Origin: Macrotis lagotis
Taxonomy: Eukaryota; Chordata; Mammalia; Peramelemorphia; Peramelidae
Length of the DNA: 64,000 nucleotides
Assembly (NCBI RefSeq): GCF_037893015.1
Contig: NC_133661.1
Location: forward strand, 246,966,546 to 247,030,545
Direction of reading: 5' to 3'
The translations under genes were made by a program, and so were the position numbers. This document shows positions 1 through 9,645 of the stretch, in pieces. The notes under the pieces are model-generated. The model worked only from the letters and a program-made list of their open reading frames with translations. It ran no database searches and was not told where the DNA came from. Within the stretch, counting starts at the first letter, position 1. Each line of letters starts with the position of its first letter.

Positions 1-1006
1 GTGGCCATCAAGTCTCTTTTAGCTTGAATTACTTTCGATGTAAACATGATAGAAAAACATCATAAATATATGCTATAACAGGTGAATTCTTAAAGGGTTT
101 TATGAACTTACTGGGTTAATTTTTATTTCTTTTCACAATTAATGATTCATGAAATTTCTGAGCATCAACTGAAAATTGATTGAAGGATATGTGAAAAATG
201 ATGGTGGTTATGTTGAAGGTTAAAAATAATATATAGATTTAAAGTTGAAACAACTGAAATACAACAACATTGGATTATTCTGAGAACAAAGTGAATGGAG
301 AAGGCACCATTGTTGAGAGTCTAGAGAGCCAGCCTGGGAGTCAGGAGAGCTCAGATTCGTGTCTCATCTCTGATCCATACCAGTTGACTGATCATTGGCA
401 AATCACTTCTCGGGCAACTTTCCTAAGTTAAAGAAGAAGAATTGCTGATTTGAGTTCCCCAAAGGAAAAGAAAGATCCATACCTTCTTAAAAAATGAACT
501 AGTCGGTGTTTCAAGTGTTCTCCAAAGGCAAGATGGCATACTTAATGGATGATGATAGTCTCAGGGAGACAGCTTGGTCTCTGAGACAGGAAGACCTGGC
601 CTCCTGCCCCCAACACAACTGACTCTGACTGAGCAAATAACTTAATCCCTTGGTGCGCCTGGCAATGCTCTCAACTCACAAACCACAGTATCATGGCCAG
701 CATGTGTTGGTGGAGGAAGGTCCCTCACTGGTATAGGGAGTTTCCTATACCAAGGAAGTTGTAGAGCTGGTGAAACAAAATAAGAATAGTAATGAGCATA
801 ATTTTGGTCTAGGGGACCAGGCCTCTCCCTCACCCTGCCTGATATTTTCCTTATTCCTTTTCCTAGGCTCCCCAGTGCCATCTTCCTCTTCCTCCTTCAT
901 TTCTGAGAAAACCAAATGGGATTTTCAGAGGAGTTTTGGGACAGGAGGATGGACCATTACCCTCTGCCCTGGGGAATCTCAATCCTGTGTCTTGTCTCCT
1001 TCATAG
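1..1006 (+). other. ANGEL1: ANGEL1 intron (partial)
   Basis: No further ANGEL1 exon was found here. In particular, the conserved segment that should precede ERPAGW is absent in all frames I checked, so the upstream exon lies outside the window. The sequence appears mostly unique. A MIR-like stretch may exist near 310-440. Confidence 0.6.
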
Positions 1007-1076
1007 AGCGTCCTGCTGGCTGGTCCCAGTCTGTCCCTGAAGCAGACACACCTGATCCGGAACCCTTCTTCCCCAG
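1007..1076 (+). CDS. ANGEL1: ANGEL1 antepenultimate exon
   Basis: The acceptor is TCCTTCATAG and the donor is CCCCAG followed by GTAGCC. The exon needs one G from the upstream exon (phase 1) and then reads ERPAGWSQSVPEADTP and DPEPFFP. It ends with AG, which joins G of the next exon to make Arg. It is less conserved than the two following exons, as expected for the variable loop here. Confidence 0.9.
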
Positions 1077-3035
1077 GTAGCCACCTTCAGCCCCAGTCTT
1101 CTGTGTTTTGCTCCCTGTCTTCTCCATGCCCTCCCCATGAGTGAGATTTGCCCTTCCCCAAAGTGCTGGTTGATGCCAACCTTGGGGCAGGCTGCTCTTT
1201 CATCTGTTCTTCTGGTCACTCTCATCCTTGTTTGTCTCTGGGCTAGTTATAAGTCAGAAGTAATTCCCGTTAGCATGCCTGTGGGTGTTTCTTACTATGG
1301 AATCTGAAGGGCTAAGGGAAGTTTAACACCTTGGGTTGGGTCAAGGACCAAGTCATATTCTCAACTCTTTTTCATTGTGGCAGGCAGCTGAACTTGCCTT
1401 CTATCCTCCTCCTCTTGGCTCAGTGATCTCTGAGCTGTCAGCCCCATGTTTTCCTTTGTTGGAATTTACCAAGAATAAGGCTAAGCTGAGTCCCTGAAGG
1501 CTTTTTAAAAGTAAAGTTAGTGGGGGAGTGGGAGATTGCCAACTGTGATATCTCAATCGGTTTTGCCCCTCTTTGTCCCTCCTCCAGGTCTACAGGCACT
1601 ATCCAGCATAGTCTCAACCTGACCTCAGTCTATAGCCACTTCCTACCCCAACAAGGCCGCCCAGAGGTCACCACAATGCCCTTGGGCCTTGGAGCAACAG
1701 TGGATTACATTTTCTTCTCGGCTGAACCCTGCGAAAATGGACACAGAGCGAGTGAGTCTGGTGGGTTGTAGGTGACCAGAGGTCTTGACTGCTGTGCCTT
1801 GCAGCAGTGGTTTGGGTCAGTTACTTGTCATAGTAGTCTGAGCTACAGAAAGCTTGGAATTCTTGGTACTAGTAGGGGGGTTCTTATCTAGAGAGAATGT
1901 CTCATTCACCTTTTTTTTTTTGGTCATTTTTTTTGTTTATTGTATTTGTAAGGCAGTGGGGTTAAGTGACTTGTCCAAGGTGACACAACTATGTAATTAT
2001 TAAGAGTCTGAGTTTGAATTTGAACTCAGGTCATCCTGACTCCAGGGCTGATCCTCTGTCCACTGTGCCACCCAACATTCTAGGGGATATTATGGAAACA
2101 AATATTGATGGGATTTTGAATCAGAAGACCCCAGATTTGAGACCTGACTGTTTCCTTGTGTAGCAAGGGAATCCCTGGCAAGTCACTTGACTACTGTGAG
2201 CCTTAATATTACCATTTGCAAAATGAGAACAATAATTATAATAATAATAATAATAATTCTTAAACTGCATACCTCATTGGATTTGTAAACCTTCAAACAA
2301 TATAGAAATGTGAATTTATTGCTATTACTACTACCATTATTATTATTATTATTATTATTCTTTATGTTTCTTTAGAATTTCATAATTTTGAAGTTACTCT
2401 TAGGTACATTTTCTCCCTCGATCCTCCTGATATAAAATGAAGGAGTTGGATTAGATCAACCTTTCAGGTAGCATAGCTGCTGTTAACAACATTGAAGTGA
2501 GGAGACTTGAGACACCCAGACAAGTTAAGTGATTATGCTTCGTCCTGGGGCTCTTTGCTTTACTCTGCACCCTTCTTCCACCATATACTTTGGGTAGATT
2601 CAGGTAGGGGAGCCCCTTTTATATCTTGTGAGCCAGAAACAAGAGAAAGAGAAATGCTGAGTATATGAGTGAACCTAATCTGTGAAAGATATTCTACCCC
2701 CTTTCAGTTTAATGTGTTCTCTGCAAAGAAAAAGATTCATGGCTCTGTCACTCTTTGTGTGACCATAAATAACTTTCTTGAACCCTGTCATGTCCAAGCT
2801 GGCTTTGGGGACTGGCACAGATGTATAGATTTATATCTTTAGGTGCCTTACATCAACTCCCTTTTATAACCCAGGTCGCAGGCTATACCGGGATGGAGCC
2901 CTGAAGCTGCTTGGCCGTCTCTCCCTCCTCTCTGAAGATGTCCTTTGGGCTGCCAATGGCTTACCCAACCCCTTCTGTTCTTCAGACCACCTCTGCCTGT
3001 TGGCCAGCTTTGGGATGGAGGTCACCGCCCCATGA
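1007..3035 (+). CDS. ANGEL1: ANGEL1, C-terminal part (three last coding exons)
   Basis: This is the 3' end of ANGEL1, a CCR4/nocturnin-type member of the exonuclease-endonuclease-phosphatase (EEP) superfamily. From the literature the family includes eIF4E-binding and RNA 2',3'-cyclic phosphatase activities. Coding exons 1007-1076, 1588-1751 and 2875-3035 splice in phase to give the last 131 residues and a TGA stop. Visible family motifs are GRPEVTTMPLGLG, TVDYIFFSAE (the conserved Asp of the EEP core) and, near the end, CSSDHLCLLASFGMEVTAP, whose Ser-Asp-His is the usual C-terminal catalytic His motif. The peptide closely follows the human protein as I remember it, including equal spacing across both splice junctions. 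The N-terminal region and most of the catalytic domain lie beyond the left edge. The gene is convergent with VASH1. No break is seen in the visible part. Confidence 0.96.
1588..1751 (+). CDS. ANGEL1: ANGEL1 penultimate exon
   Basis: The acceptor is CCCTCCTCCAG and the donor is A followed by GTGAGT. The exon has 54 full codons, reading from STGTIQHSLNLTSVYSHFLP through TVDYIFFSAEPCENGHRA. It holds the VDYIFFS core strand of the EEP fold. A nearby alternative AG (in CTACAG) would break the frame relative to the previous exon, so the upstream AG was chosen. Confidence 0.95.
1909..2074 (-). mobile_element. Short marsupial SINE, A-tailed family, in ANGEL1 intron
   Basis: The T-run, the shared core GGGGTTAAGTGACTTG and the head end TCCACTGTGCCACC read as a reverse-strand copy of the window's commonest SINE. 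It is more diverged than most copies here. Confidence 0.75.
2090..2360 (+). repeat. MIR/CORE-SINE-like remnant with ATT/AAT repeats
   Basis: It has the order expected of MIR: CAAGTCACTTGACTACTGTG, then AAATGAGAACAATAATTAT. It ends in two (AAT)n/(ATT)n arrays at about 2230-2258 and 2335-2360. The ends are uncertain. Confidence 0.6.
2875..3035 (+). CDS. ANGEL1: ANGEL1 last coding exon
   Basis: The acceptor is TATAACCCAG. The exon completes a Ser codon across the junction, then reads RRLYRDGALKLLGRLSLLSE, DVLWAANGLPNPFCSSDHLC and LLASFGMEVTAP, followed by TGA. The SDH triplet supplies the family's C-terminal catalytic histidine. Confidence 0.96.
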
Positions 3036-5105
3036 TGGGGCTCTTAGGGGACGGGGGGCTTATCCTCCAGAAGAGCTCATTGGATCAGAGACTGTGGAAA
3101 TCCCAAGCTTCTGGAAACTTACACCCAAGGAATTTCCCTCCCCCACCCCTCCTTTCACCCTCCCCTTCTCCTCAGTTGGATTTCCTCTCTCCCTTTCCTC
3201 CACCCATGATGCCCCTTCTCCTGCCCCAACCTCTTCCTAATCCTGTGCCTCACACGCAGTGGCCCTGGGAGAGGCAGGAGGGGGGCTCCCCTTCCTACCA
3301 TGTATCCAGCGCCTCCCCCTTGATTTTTAATTACCAGGGTTGCGGGAGTTTTTGATCTCATTGGTTATTTGCTTTCAGGATGCAGCTTGTTGACTCCCCA
3401 TAACAGCCACTGCTGCCTGCAATCTCCCCTCCTGTCAAGCAGATTACTCACTAACCTCCCTGCCCCCTGCCCATCTGGTCGAGCCTCTTATACAGCTACT
3501 GTATATAATGTATAGTTTTTTTTTTCCCTTGATGTTCTGGTAAGCTGCAAGAGCGAGTGCAGCATTGATTGCCCCTCATAGGGTGGGTTGAACATGAGCA
3601 GGTGAAGTTGGTAGACTTCTAAGTGACCTGCTTGCTGTAGAGTCCCTCCTCCCCTCCTCTTTCCTCCTTCTCCCTCTCCCCAACTACCTTATATGTGGGT
3701 GGCCACTGATTTGTGTCCATCCAGCTTGGTCCTTGTGAACAAAGTGGACCCCTCAGCCTGAAACAACAAGATCAAGAGGGCCTGGTGATGATCCAAGATG
3801 ATTTGACTTGCCTCATCCAAAGCCCCCCACCCTGAAGCCAAGACATGGCCCTAGTATATTTCTCTTGGGTTCACCCCTACACCCTTGTGTAAGAGAAGTT
3901 GGCCTTTCTGAGTGTCAGGTTGGGGAAGAAGGAATCTGTGGGAGTGGGGGAGGTATTGTCTGAGGAGCTGAGGATCTTGTAGGATGAAGAAATTGGGTCT
4001 GAAAGAAATGTTCTTCTGGCCTGATGGTATCTGAAACTGGCCCAGTGTGGGGGTTTCAGTGGGAAGCAGTATATGAATTGCCATCATACTCTTGAGGGCT
4101 ACCTGCTGAAGCTTAAAATCTTGAGGAAGGAGCTTCTCCTTTCTCATTACTTCCAAGGAGCTGATTCCTGCTTCTTTTCTGATTCCCCAGGCCCTCCTTG
4201 AGAAACTGTGGTGTTGGGAAGACATTGCCCAAGAAGCATCTCTTCTATTCCTAGTGGAATTGTTTGGAGAACTAAGGGATGGCAGTGAAGCCAGTTGGGT
4301 GGGAATGGGAATGCATTGTAGAGAACTAACCCCTGGCCAGGCTGCATCCATCATAGAAAGCCCATTTGACTCCAGGAGTGGAGGGTGGGGGCTGGGGGAG
4401 CAGGTGTGTGTGTGTGGAGGGGGGGGTGTCTCCCTGGCACCTTCATGTTCTTGCCCTGCCCTGCCCCTCCCTGTGCCTTAATCTCCCACTTTTAGGAATC
4501 TGTTCCCAGGGACTACCCCTTGGCAAGCCTTCCACCTGTATTCCCCCTAACTTTAAGGTGGATTCTGAAGACACTGCTATATCTCCATTGGGTCTGAGTA
4601 GCTTTTGTGTTTTTCCCAACCGCCTTAAGTGGGCCTGAAGATGTAATGATAAGCTGCCTCATGTCAATCAAAACTTTTTTTATCTTAAAGGAAAGCCAAA
4701 GACCCTGCTTGAACTGTGCTGCTGCTTTTTTTTAAAAAAAAGCTTAGCAGACCCTTTAGCTGCTTAGCAGACCCTTTAGCTCTGCTTCCTTTATATAAGA
4801 CAATGACTTACCTCAGGTTTGGGGGGGGGGGTCTCTTTTTGCCTAAATCCTTTCACCTGCTATTTAGTATCCATTTCTACTGTGTTTGCTTCTCGGGTCC
4901 ATCCTTATAGGCCTGAGGACATGAGTTGGTCCACAGCTGCCCCTTGCCCTGTTCTCTCCTGATGGGAAATGCCATGGTCCCACCCTGGGAAGGTTTACAA
5001 GGGGATGTTTTGGTCTCTGGCTTGTTTCTGTTTTGAAAAGCAAAGTAGGAAATTTTTCATGCTAATTTATTTTTTTTCTGAAATAAAGGTTTGTCTTTTT
5101 TTTTC
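3036..5105 (+). other. ANGEL1: ANGEL1 3' UTR
   Basis: About 2.07 kb from the TGA to just past an AATAAA. No SINE or LINE interrupts it. It contains a (TG)n/G-rich run at about 4402-4428, a 22-base tandem duplication at about 4741-4784 and a G-run at about 4820-4831. Open frames here, on either strand, have no recognisable homology. Confidence 0.75.
5082..5087 (+). terminator. ANGEL1: ANGEL1 polyadenylation signal AATAAA
   Basis: A canonical AATAAA about 2 kb after the ANGEL1 stop is followed within 20-40 bases by a T-rich and GT-containing stretch (GGTTTGTC, then runs of T), which is a normal downstream element. Cleavage is expected near 5100-5105. Confidence 0.8.
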
Positions 5106-6230
5106 TTCTGGTTTTTTTTTTATTGGGATTCTGGAGGGCATTGCACAGCTAGACCCATTTGGGGCTGTATTTGCTCAGGATTCACATTCTTGGGGATGAA
5201 GAGACTAGGGAGGGAAGGAAATAAGCATTAAGTACAGATATTGTGATAAATGCTTGCATTTGGAAATAGTGTTGAGTATTAATACCATTTTATAGGTTGT
5301 GACTTTACCAAGGTCACTCAGCAAATGGACTGGATTTGAACTCAGAGTTTCCTGAATCCAGGCCCACCACCATCCACTGTCCCACATAGCTACCTTCAGG
5401 ATAGAGAAATTGTTGGAGCCTGGGACTGGAGTCTTAATGGATTAGAATTAAGCCTTAAGGGAAAAACAAGATTAGGAAGGCTTTTGTGGAGCAACTGATC
5501 ATCAACCCTGTTATCTTTGTATTGCTACAAAATTGAGATGGGATTTTAGGAAGATCTGAGCCAGTTTAGTCGCCTCATTTTCTTTCACCCTGCTTCTCAC
5601 CCTGGTAGTTCTCATGGCTTTGAGAATGATGAGGGAGTGCTGGGTTGGGGAATCTTGGGATGGTGACCTCCCAGTTGTAGGACAATCCATTTCTCCTTTA
5701 TTGCAACCACTCTAGTCACCTAGTCTTTGCTTCTTCCATGAAGAGGCAGGCTGTGTGGAGGTGTTTCCCTGGATGAAGACTATGCTGATGCCTCCCCACA
5801 CTAGTCTGTTTTTTGATAATCCCTTTTGCATTCCTGAGCTAAAGCTAATCTCTGGGCCATCTGTTGGTGGGGGCTTGATCCCCTCGATATGTCTGGTTCT
5901 GTTGTGCTGTAACCTTTCCTGTCCCCTAGCATAGTTGAATAGAATTAGGGATCTGAAGAGCTGGGGTTTGAATTCTGGCCTTGCTGAATAGTCTTGGGAA
6001 AATAATTTGATGTCTCTAGATCTGATATCTAAGAAGAGGACTTGGTTGATGTCTCAATTCCCATCTAGTGTCATATCCTATGAAACCTGACTCTGACATA
6101 ATCTTGACTATACCCAACCTGGAAGCTGAAGTTTCCAATCCACTGCAAACCATAAAACAGGGTGAACACCCTGAAACCATCCAGCATATCATATAACTTA
6201 TTGAATGAATGGATTAAAAAGCATTTATCA

Positions 6231-6392
6231 TGGGGCAGCTAGGTGGCACAATGGATAGAGCACTAGCCCTGGAGTCAGGAGTACCTGAGTTCAAATGTGG
6301 CCTCAGACACTTAATATATTATTACCCAGCTGTGTGGCCTTGGGCAAGCCACTTAACCCCATTGCCTTACAAAAAAAAACTAAAATAAAAAT
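6231..6392 (+). mobile_element. Short marsupial SINE with target-site duplication
   Basis: Full-length copy from GGGGCAGCTAGGTGGCACAA to an A-rich tail. It is flanked by a perfect 15-base duplication, AAAAAGCATTTATCA, at 6216-6230 and 6393-6407. It is inserted in another repeat, the AAGCATTTAT family described for 42940-43450. Confidence 0.92.
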
Positions 6393-6639
6393 AAAAAGCA
6401 TTTATCAGGCATGAAATTCTAAGTGCTGGTGACACAAATGGATAGACTATCCCTATGCTTAAACTCTTAATTTATGGAGAAGACAAAAAATTCCATCAGC
6501 CACATAGCAGATGGGGAGGCCTGGAAGCCTCACAAGATCTTAAGCCATAGTGGAATGAATGGCAAGGCCCTGGAGGTCTTTAGGGTCTATTAGACCATTG
6601 CTTTTAGAGTTACTTGACTTGAAAAGTAAACATTTAAGT

Positions 6640-6765
6640 ACTTTTTCCCCTTCCTCTCACTTTCCCATCCTTTCCTCTTCCTCTCCTTCCCTCCCTTTCC
6701 TTTCCCTCCTTTTTCCTCCCCTTTGCTTTTTTTTTCTTCCCCCTCACATTTCTTTTTCTCTCCAA
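6640..6765 (+). repeat. Pyrimidine-rich tract
   Basis: A stretch of over 120 bases that is mainly C and T (CCTT/TTCC motifs). Translations through it are low-complexity Ser/Phe/Leu/Pro and are not genes. Confidence 0.7.
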
Positions 6766-7865
6766 GGGATCCCTCTCCCTGGCTGGTCCTTCCTTCTAAC
6801 TTGACTTTACTGACAGGCAAATGGGCTTATCTCCAACTGGAAGGTACCCAAGTGGTGGGAGGGTATCTAAGTGGTCTTAGGGTCAGAGTTAAAAATTCCA
6901 CAGAGAAGAATGTTGGTTTACTATATGGAAGAGATTTTTCTGGTTTCTTACCCTACCCCTAATGTAGACTGTAAGTTTTAATAAGGCCTGTGGGATCCAG
7001 AAGCCTTGTTCCAGAAAGAATATAAGCATATGGGGTCATTGCACTCAAGTCCTGAGATTCCTTGCCTTTCCTACTAACTCATTGTTCTTAACATTCTCCA
7101 GCTGGGAGTTGGATGGAAGTCTAGATAATGTGTTCCCTGAGTCTGTTGAGAGGTGTGCTTGGAAAATTATTTCTCCAGCTGCTCTGGGGTGATTAATCTG
7201 TCACCATAACCTTCCTGGTACTGTCTTCAGGAGTTCCAGCTCTGGCTACTCCCCTATCTGGCAAGCATTGGGGGTGTCCAGCATTTCTTCATTTTGATCC
7301 CATTCAAGAGGTTTTGTCTGTGTCTGGCATTAACCTAGGCTTTTCTGTCACCACTGTTCATTTGATGACAGTGTTTTCTTGGAATGGGAGAAAGATATTA
7401 CCTTTCTTAGCCAATATTAAACAATGACAGAGTGAAAATCAGGTTGAAGTAAATGCTTCAACCCATTCAATCATAAATCAGGAAATGCACCCTTCCCCTC
7501 CATCTAAAAAGGTAGCACAAATCAATAATGTAAATGAGTGGTTGACAAAATCTTGATCTGAATCAAAAAAAAAGTCCAGATGTGGAGTTTAAGAGGAGTC
7601 TGGATACTCCATTAATTTCTAATCCATGATAATCCCAAAGGGTTAGACCAAAACTTACCTTTGCATCCCTAGTAAAGAAAGGTTGGCCAAACAAACTTAT
7701 GGGAGTAAACAAGATCACAAGATCTTAAGGAGAATGATTAACCTTTTTAAGGAATTAACATGCTTTCAAGTATTGATTTACATATAAATAAATATGCCAG
7801 TCTCATGTCTTATCTTTTTATGAAAACATTCCCAGTAGGACCTTTCCTTCTCCTGGGCTGAAACT

Positions 7866-8130
7866 CTACTGAACCACTTAGTTGCCCACTGGCCTCAGAC
7901 ATTTGACACATACTAGCTGTGTGACCTTGGACAAGTCATTTAACCCTGATTGTCCCACATCCAGGACCATATCCAGTTGTCCTGATCCATATCTGGCCAC
8001 TGGACCCAGGTGACTTCTGGAGGAGAAAGTGAGGCTGGTGACCTAGCACAGCACCCCCTCATTTAACTCCAAGTACTTATGGTATCACCTCCCTGATATC
8101 AGGGTCTTCAAGAATGAAAGATAAAAAACA
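7866..8130 (+). mobile_element. SINE with RTE-like 3' tail
   Basis: Lacks most of its tRNA-like head. The tRNA-like/core part CTAGCTGTGTGACCTTGGAC is followed by a unique body (TGGCCACTGGACCCAGGTGA, GAGAAAGTGAGGCTGGTGAC) and the tail GGTCTTCAAGAATGAAAGAT. The same layout recurs at 15652-15946, at 55050-55238 and reversed at 37068-37352. Confidence 0.75.
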
Positions 8131-8215
8131 GTTGAGAAGTTATCTGGACTCACTGTATGTACCTGAAAGTAATAAAAATTAATCTCTTAAAATTGTCTTT
8201 GAATACAGGTTATTT

Positions 8216-8360
8216 TTTTTAGTTTTTTAGTTTTTGCAAGGCAATGGGGTTAAGTGGCTTGCCCAAGGCCACACAGCTAGGTAATTATTAAGTGTCTGAG
8301 GCCAGATTTGAACTCAGGTACTCCTGACTCCAAGGCCACTGTGCCACCTAGCTGCCCCCA
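8216..8360 (-). mobile_element. Short marsupial SINE with target-site duplication
   Basis: Reverse-strand copy flanked by near-identical 14-base repeats, AATACAGGTTATTT at 8202-8215 and AATTCAGGTTATTT at 8361-8374. Confidence 0.9.
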
Positions 8361-9645
8361 AATTCAGGTTATTTCTTAATTTAAATGGGTCCCTAATCTT
8401 CATCTCTCCCTTTCCCCTAACAAACACCTCCAGGTGAGGTCTAAACTCTGTTTCCCTTGTCTCACAGGAATTTATGAAAATCGGTGTAGATGGTATGGTG
8501 GTGGTGATGGTAATATCCTTTTCTCTTTTACAGGCAAGTTGTATTCTTTTCAACTGGGATTTGTACAGCAGAGAGAATTTAAGGGATTGTTTATATTCAA
8601 AGGGATGAAACTGATACAGAACTTGGAGATTGGCAAATTAGCAGGTCAACTACCCCTTTCTCCCAACCTGATGTTGACTATGGTGGCATACACTTGTAAT
8701 TCCTGTTCCTAGGTAGACCAAGGCTAGTAACTCATTTGAACTCTGGAGTTCATCGGTGGGTGTATGCATTAAATCTGAAATTAATATCATGAGCTACTGG
8801 GAGTAGAGTAGGGGTGTTACCAGACTACCTAAGGAGGAGAGAACAGGACCAGATTGAAAAATGGTATGGATCAAAGTTGCTGTCCCTACTGGATCTTTGA
8901 ATGACTGTTGCACTTCGGCAGTCTGGGTAAAAGAAGGAGACCCAACCTTAATTTTTTTTAAAGCAATCTGGAAGCCTTATTTAAATGACTTTGGGATTTA
9001 GTTTTTCATGTGGTGATGGTAAGAGTTGGAGGAAGGTAAAAATGAAGTGAGATGGGGGAATGACTGAGGGGAAGAACCCAGCAGAAATATATCCTGTAAT
9101 TTCAAGTCTATTGTCATTGTATCTCCAAGGACTTCCTTTGACCCCTCCCTTCACCATTACAGATTTATTTGGGGATCCATGGGTGGATGGCCAACAAGTG
9201 CAACTCTCCTGAGAGGAAAAACTTCCTTTCTCTTCATTTAATGGGACAGGAAAATTGGATTCTGGAATGTATCCAGAGAACAGACCCAGCAAATTCTTGT
9301 TCTTTTTCAACTCTGCTTGTTCCTATGGTTCATCATAACCTTCCAGGCTGTACCTAAGAGAGACAGAGAAGCATTTCTGGGAGGAAGTCACAGATCTAAC
9401 ATATGAGGGTTGATGTCTAAGGAGGGGTAGATGACAGTGAATTGAAATTGAGACCTTCAACTTCCCAGAAATGGAAAATTTTAAACCTATATCTCTTCTT
9501 TATTTCCATAGACAGATGCCTTCCCTCCCACCCTCTCCCCAGAGACAGAGCTGATGAGGGAAATGGTACAGAATTTATAGCTAAGGGTGGAGACTCAGAA
9601 AATTCTGAAGGAAAAAAAAAAGATCCCGGTTTCTGCCCAGTCCAG

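Larger units (their letters stand above)
5106..9645. other. Intergenic gap between convergent ANGEL1 and VASH1
   Basis: About 4.5 kb separate the two inferred poly(A) sites. It holds a MIR-like remnant (- strand, about 5215-5400), SINEs at 6231-6392 and 8216-8360, an RTE-tailed SINE at about 7866-8130, a pyrimidine-rich tract at about 6640-6765, and otherwise unremarkable sequence. No exon was recognised. Confidence 0.6.

Noticed and set aside
3851-4354. 167-residue - strand open frame
   Set aside because: Antisense to the ANGEL1 3' UTR; no domain, no splice context, and it overlaps another frame.
8314-8553. tRNA-like sequences in SINE heads, considered as tRNA genes
   Set aside because: Box A and box B are recognisable in many copies, but the cloverleaf is not intact and each is attached to a SINE body with an A-rich tail.
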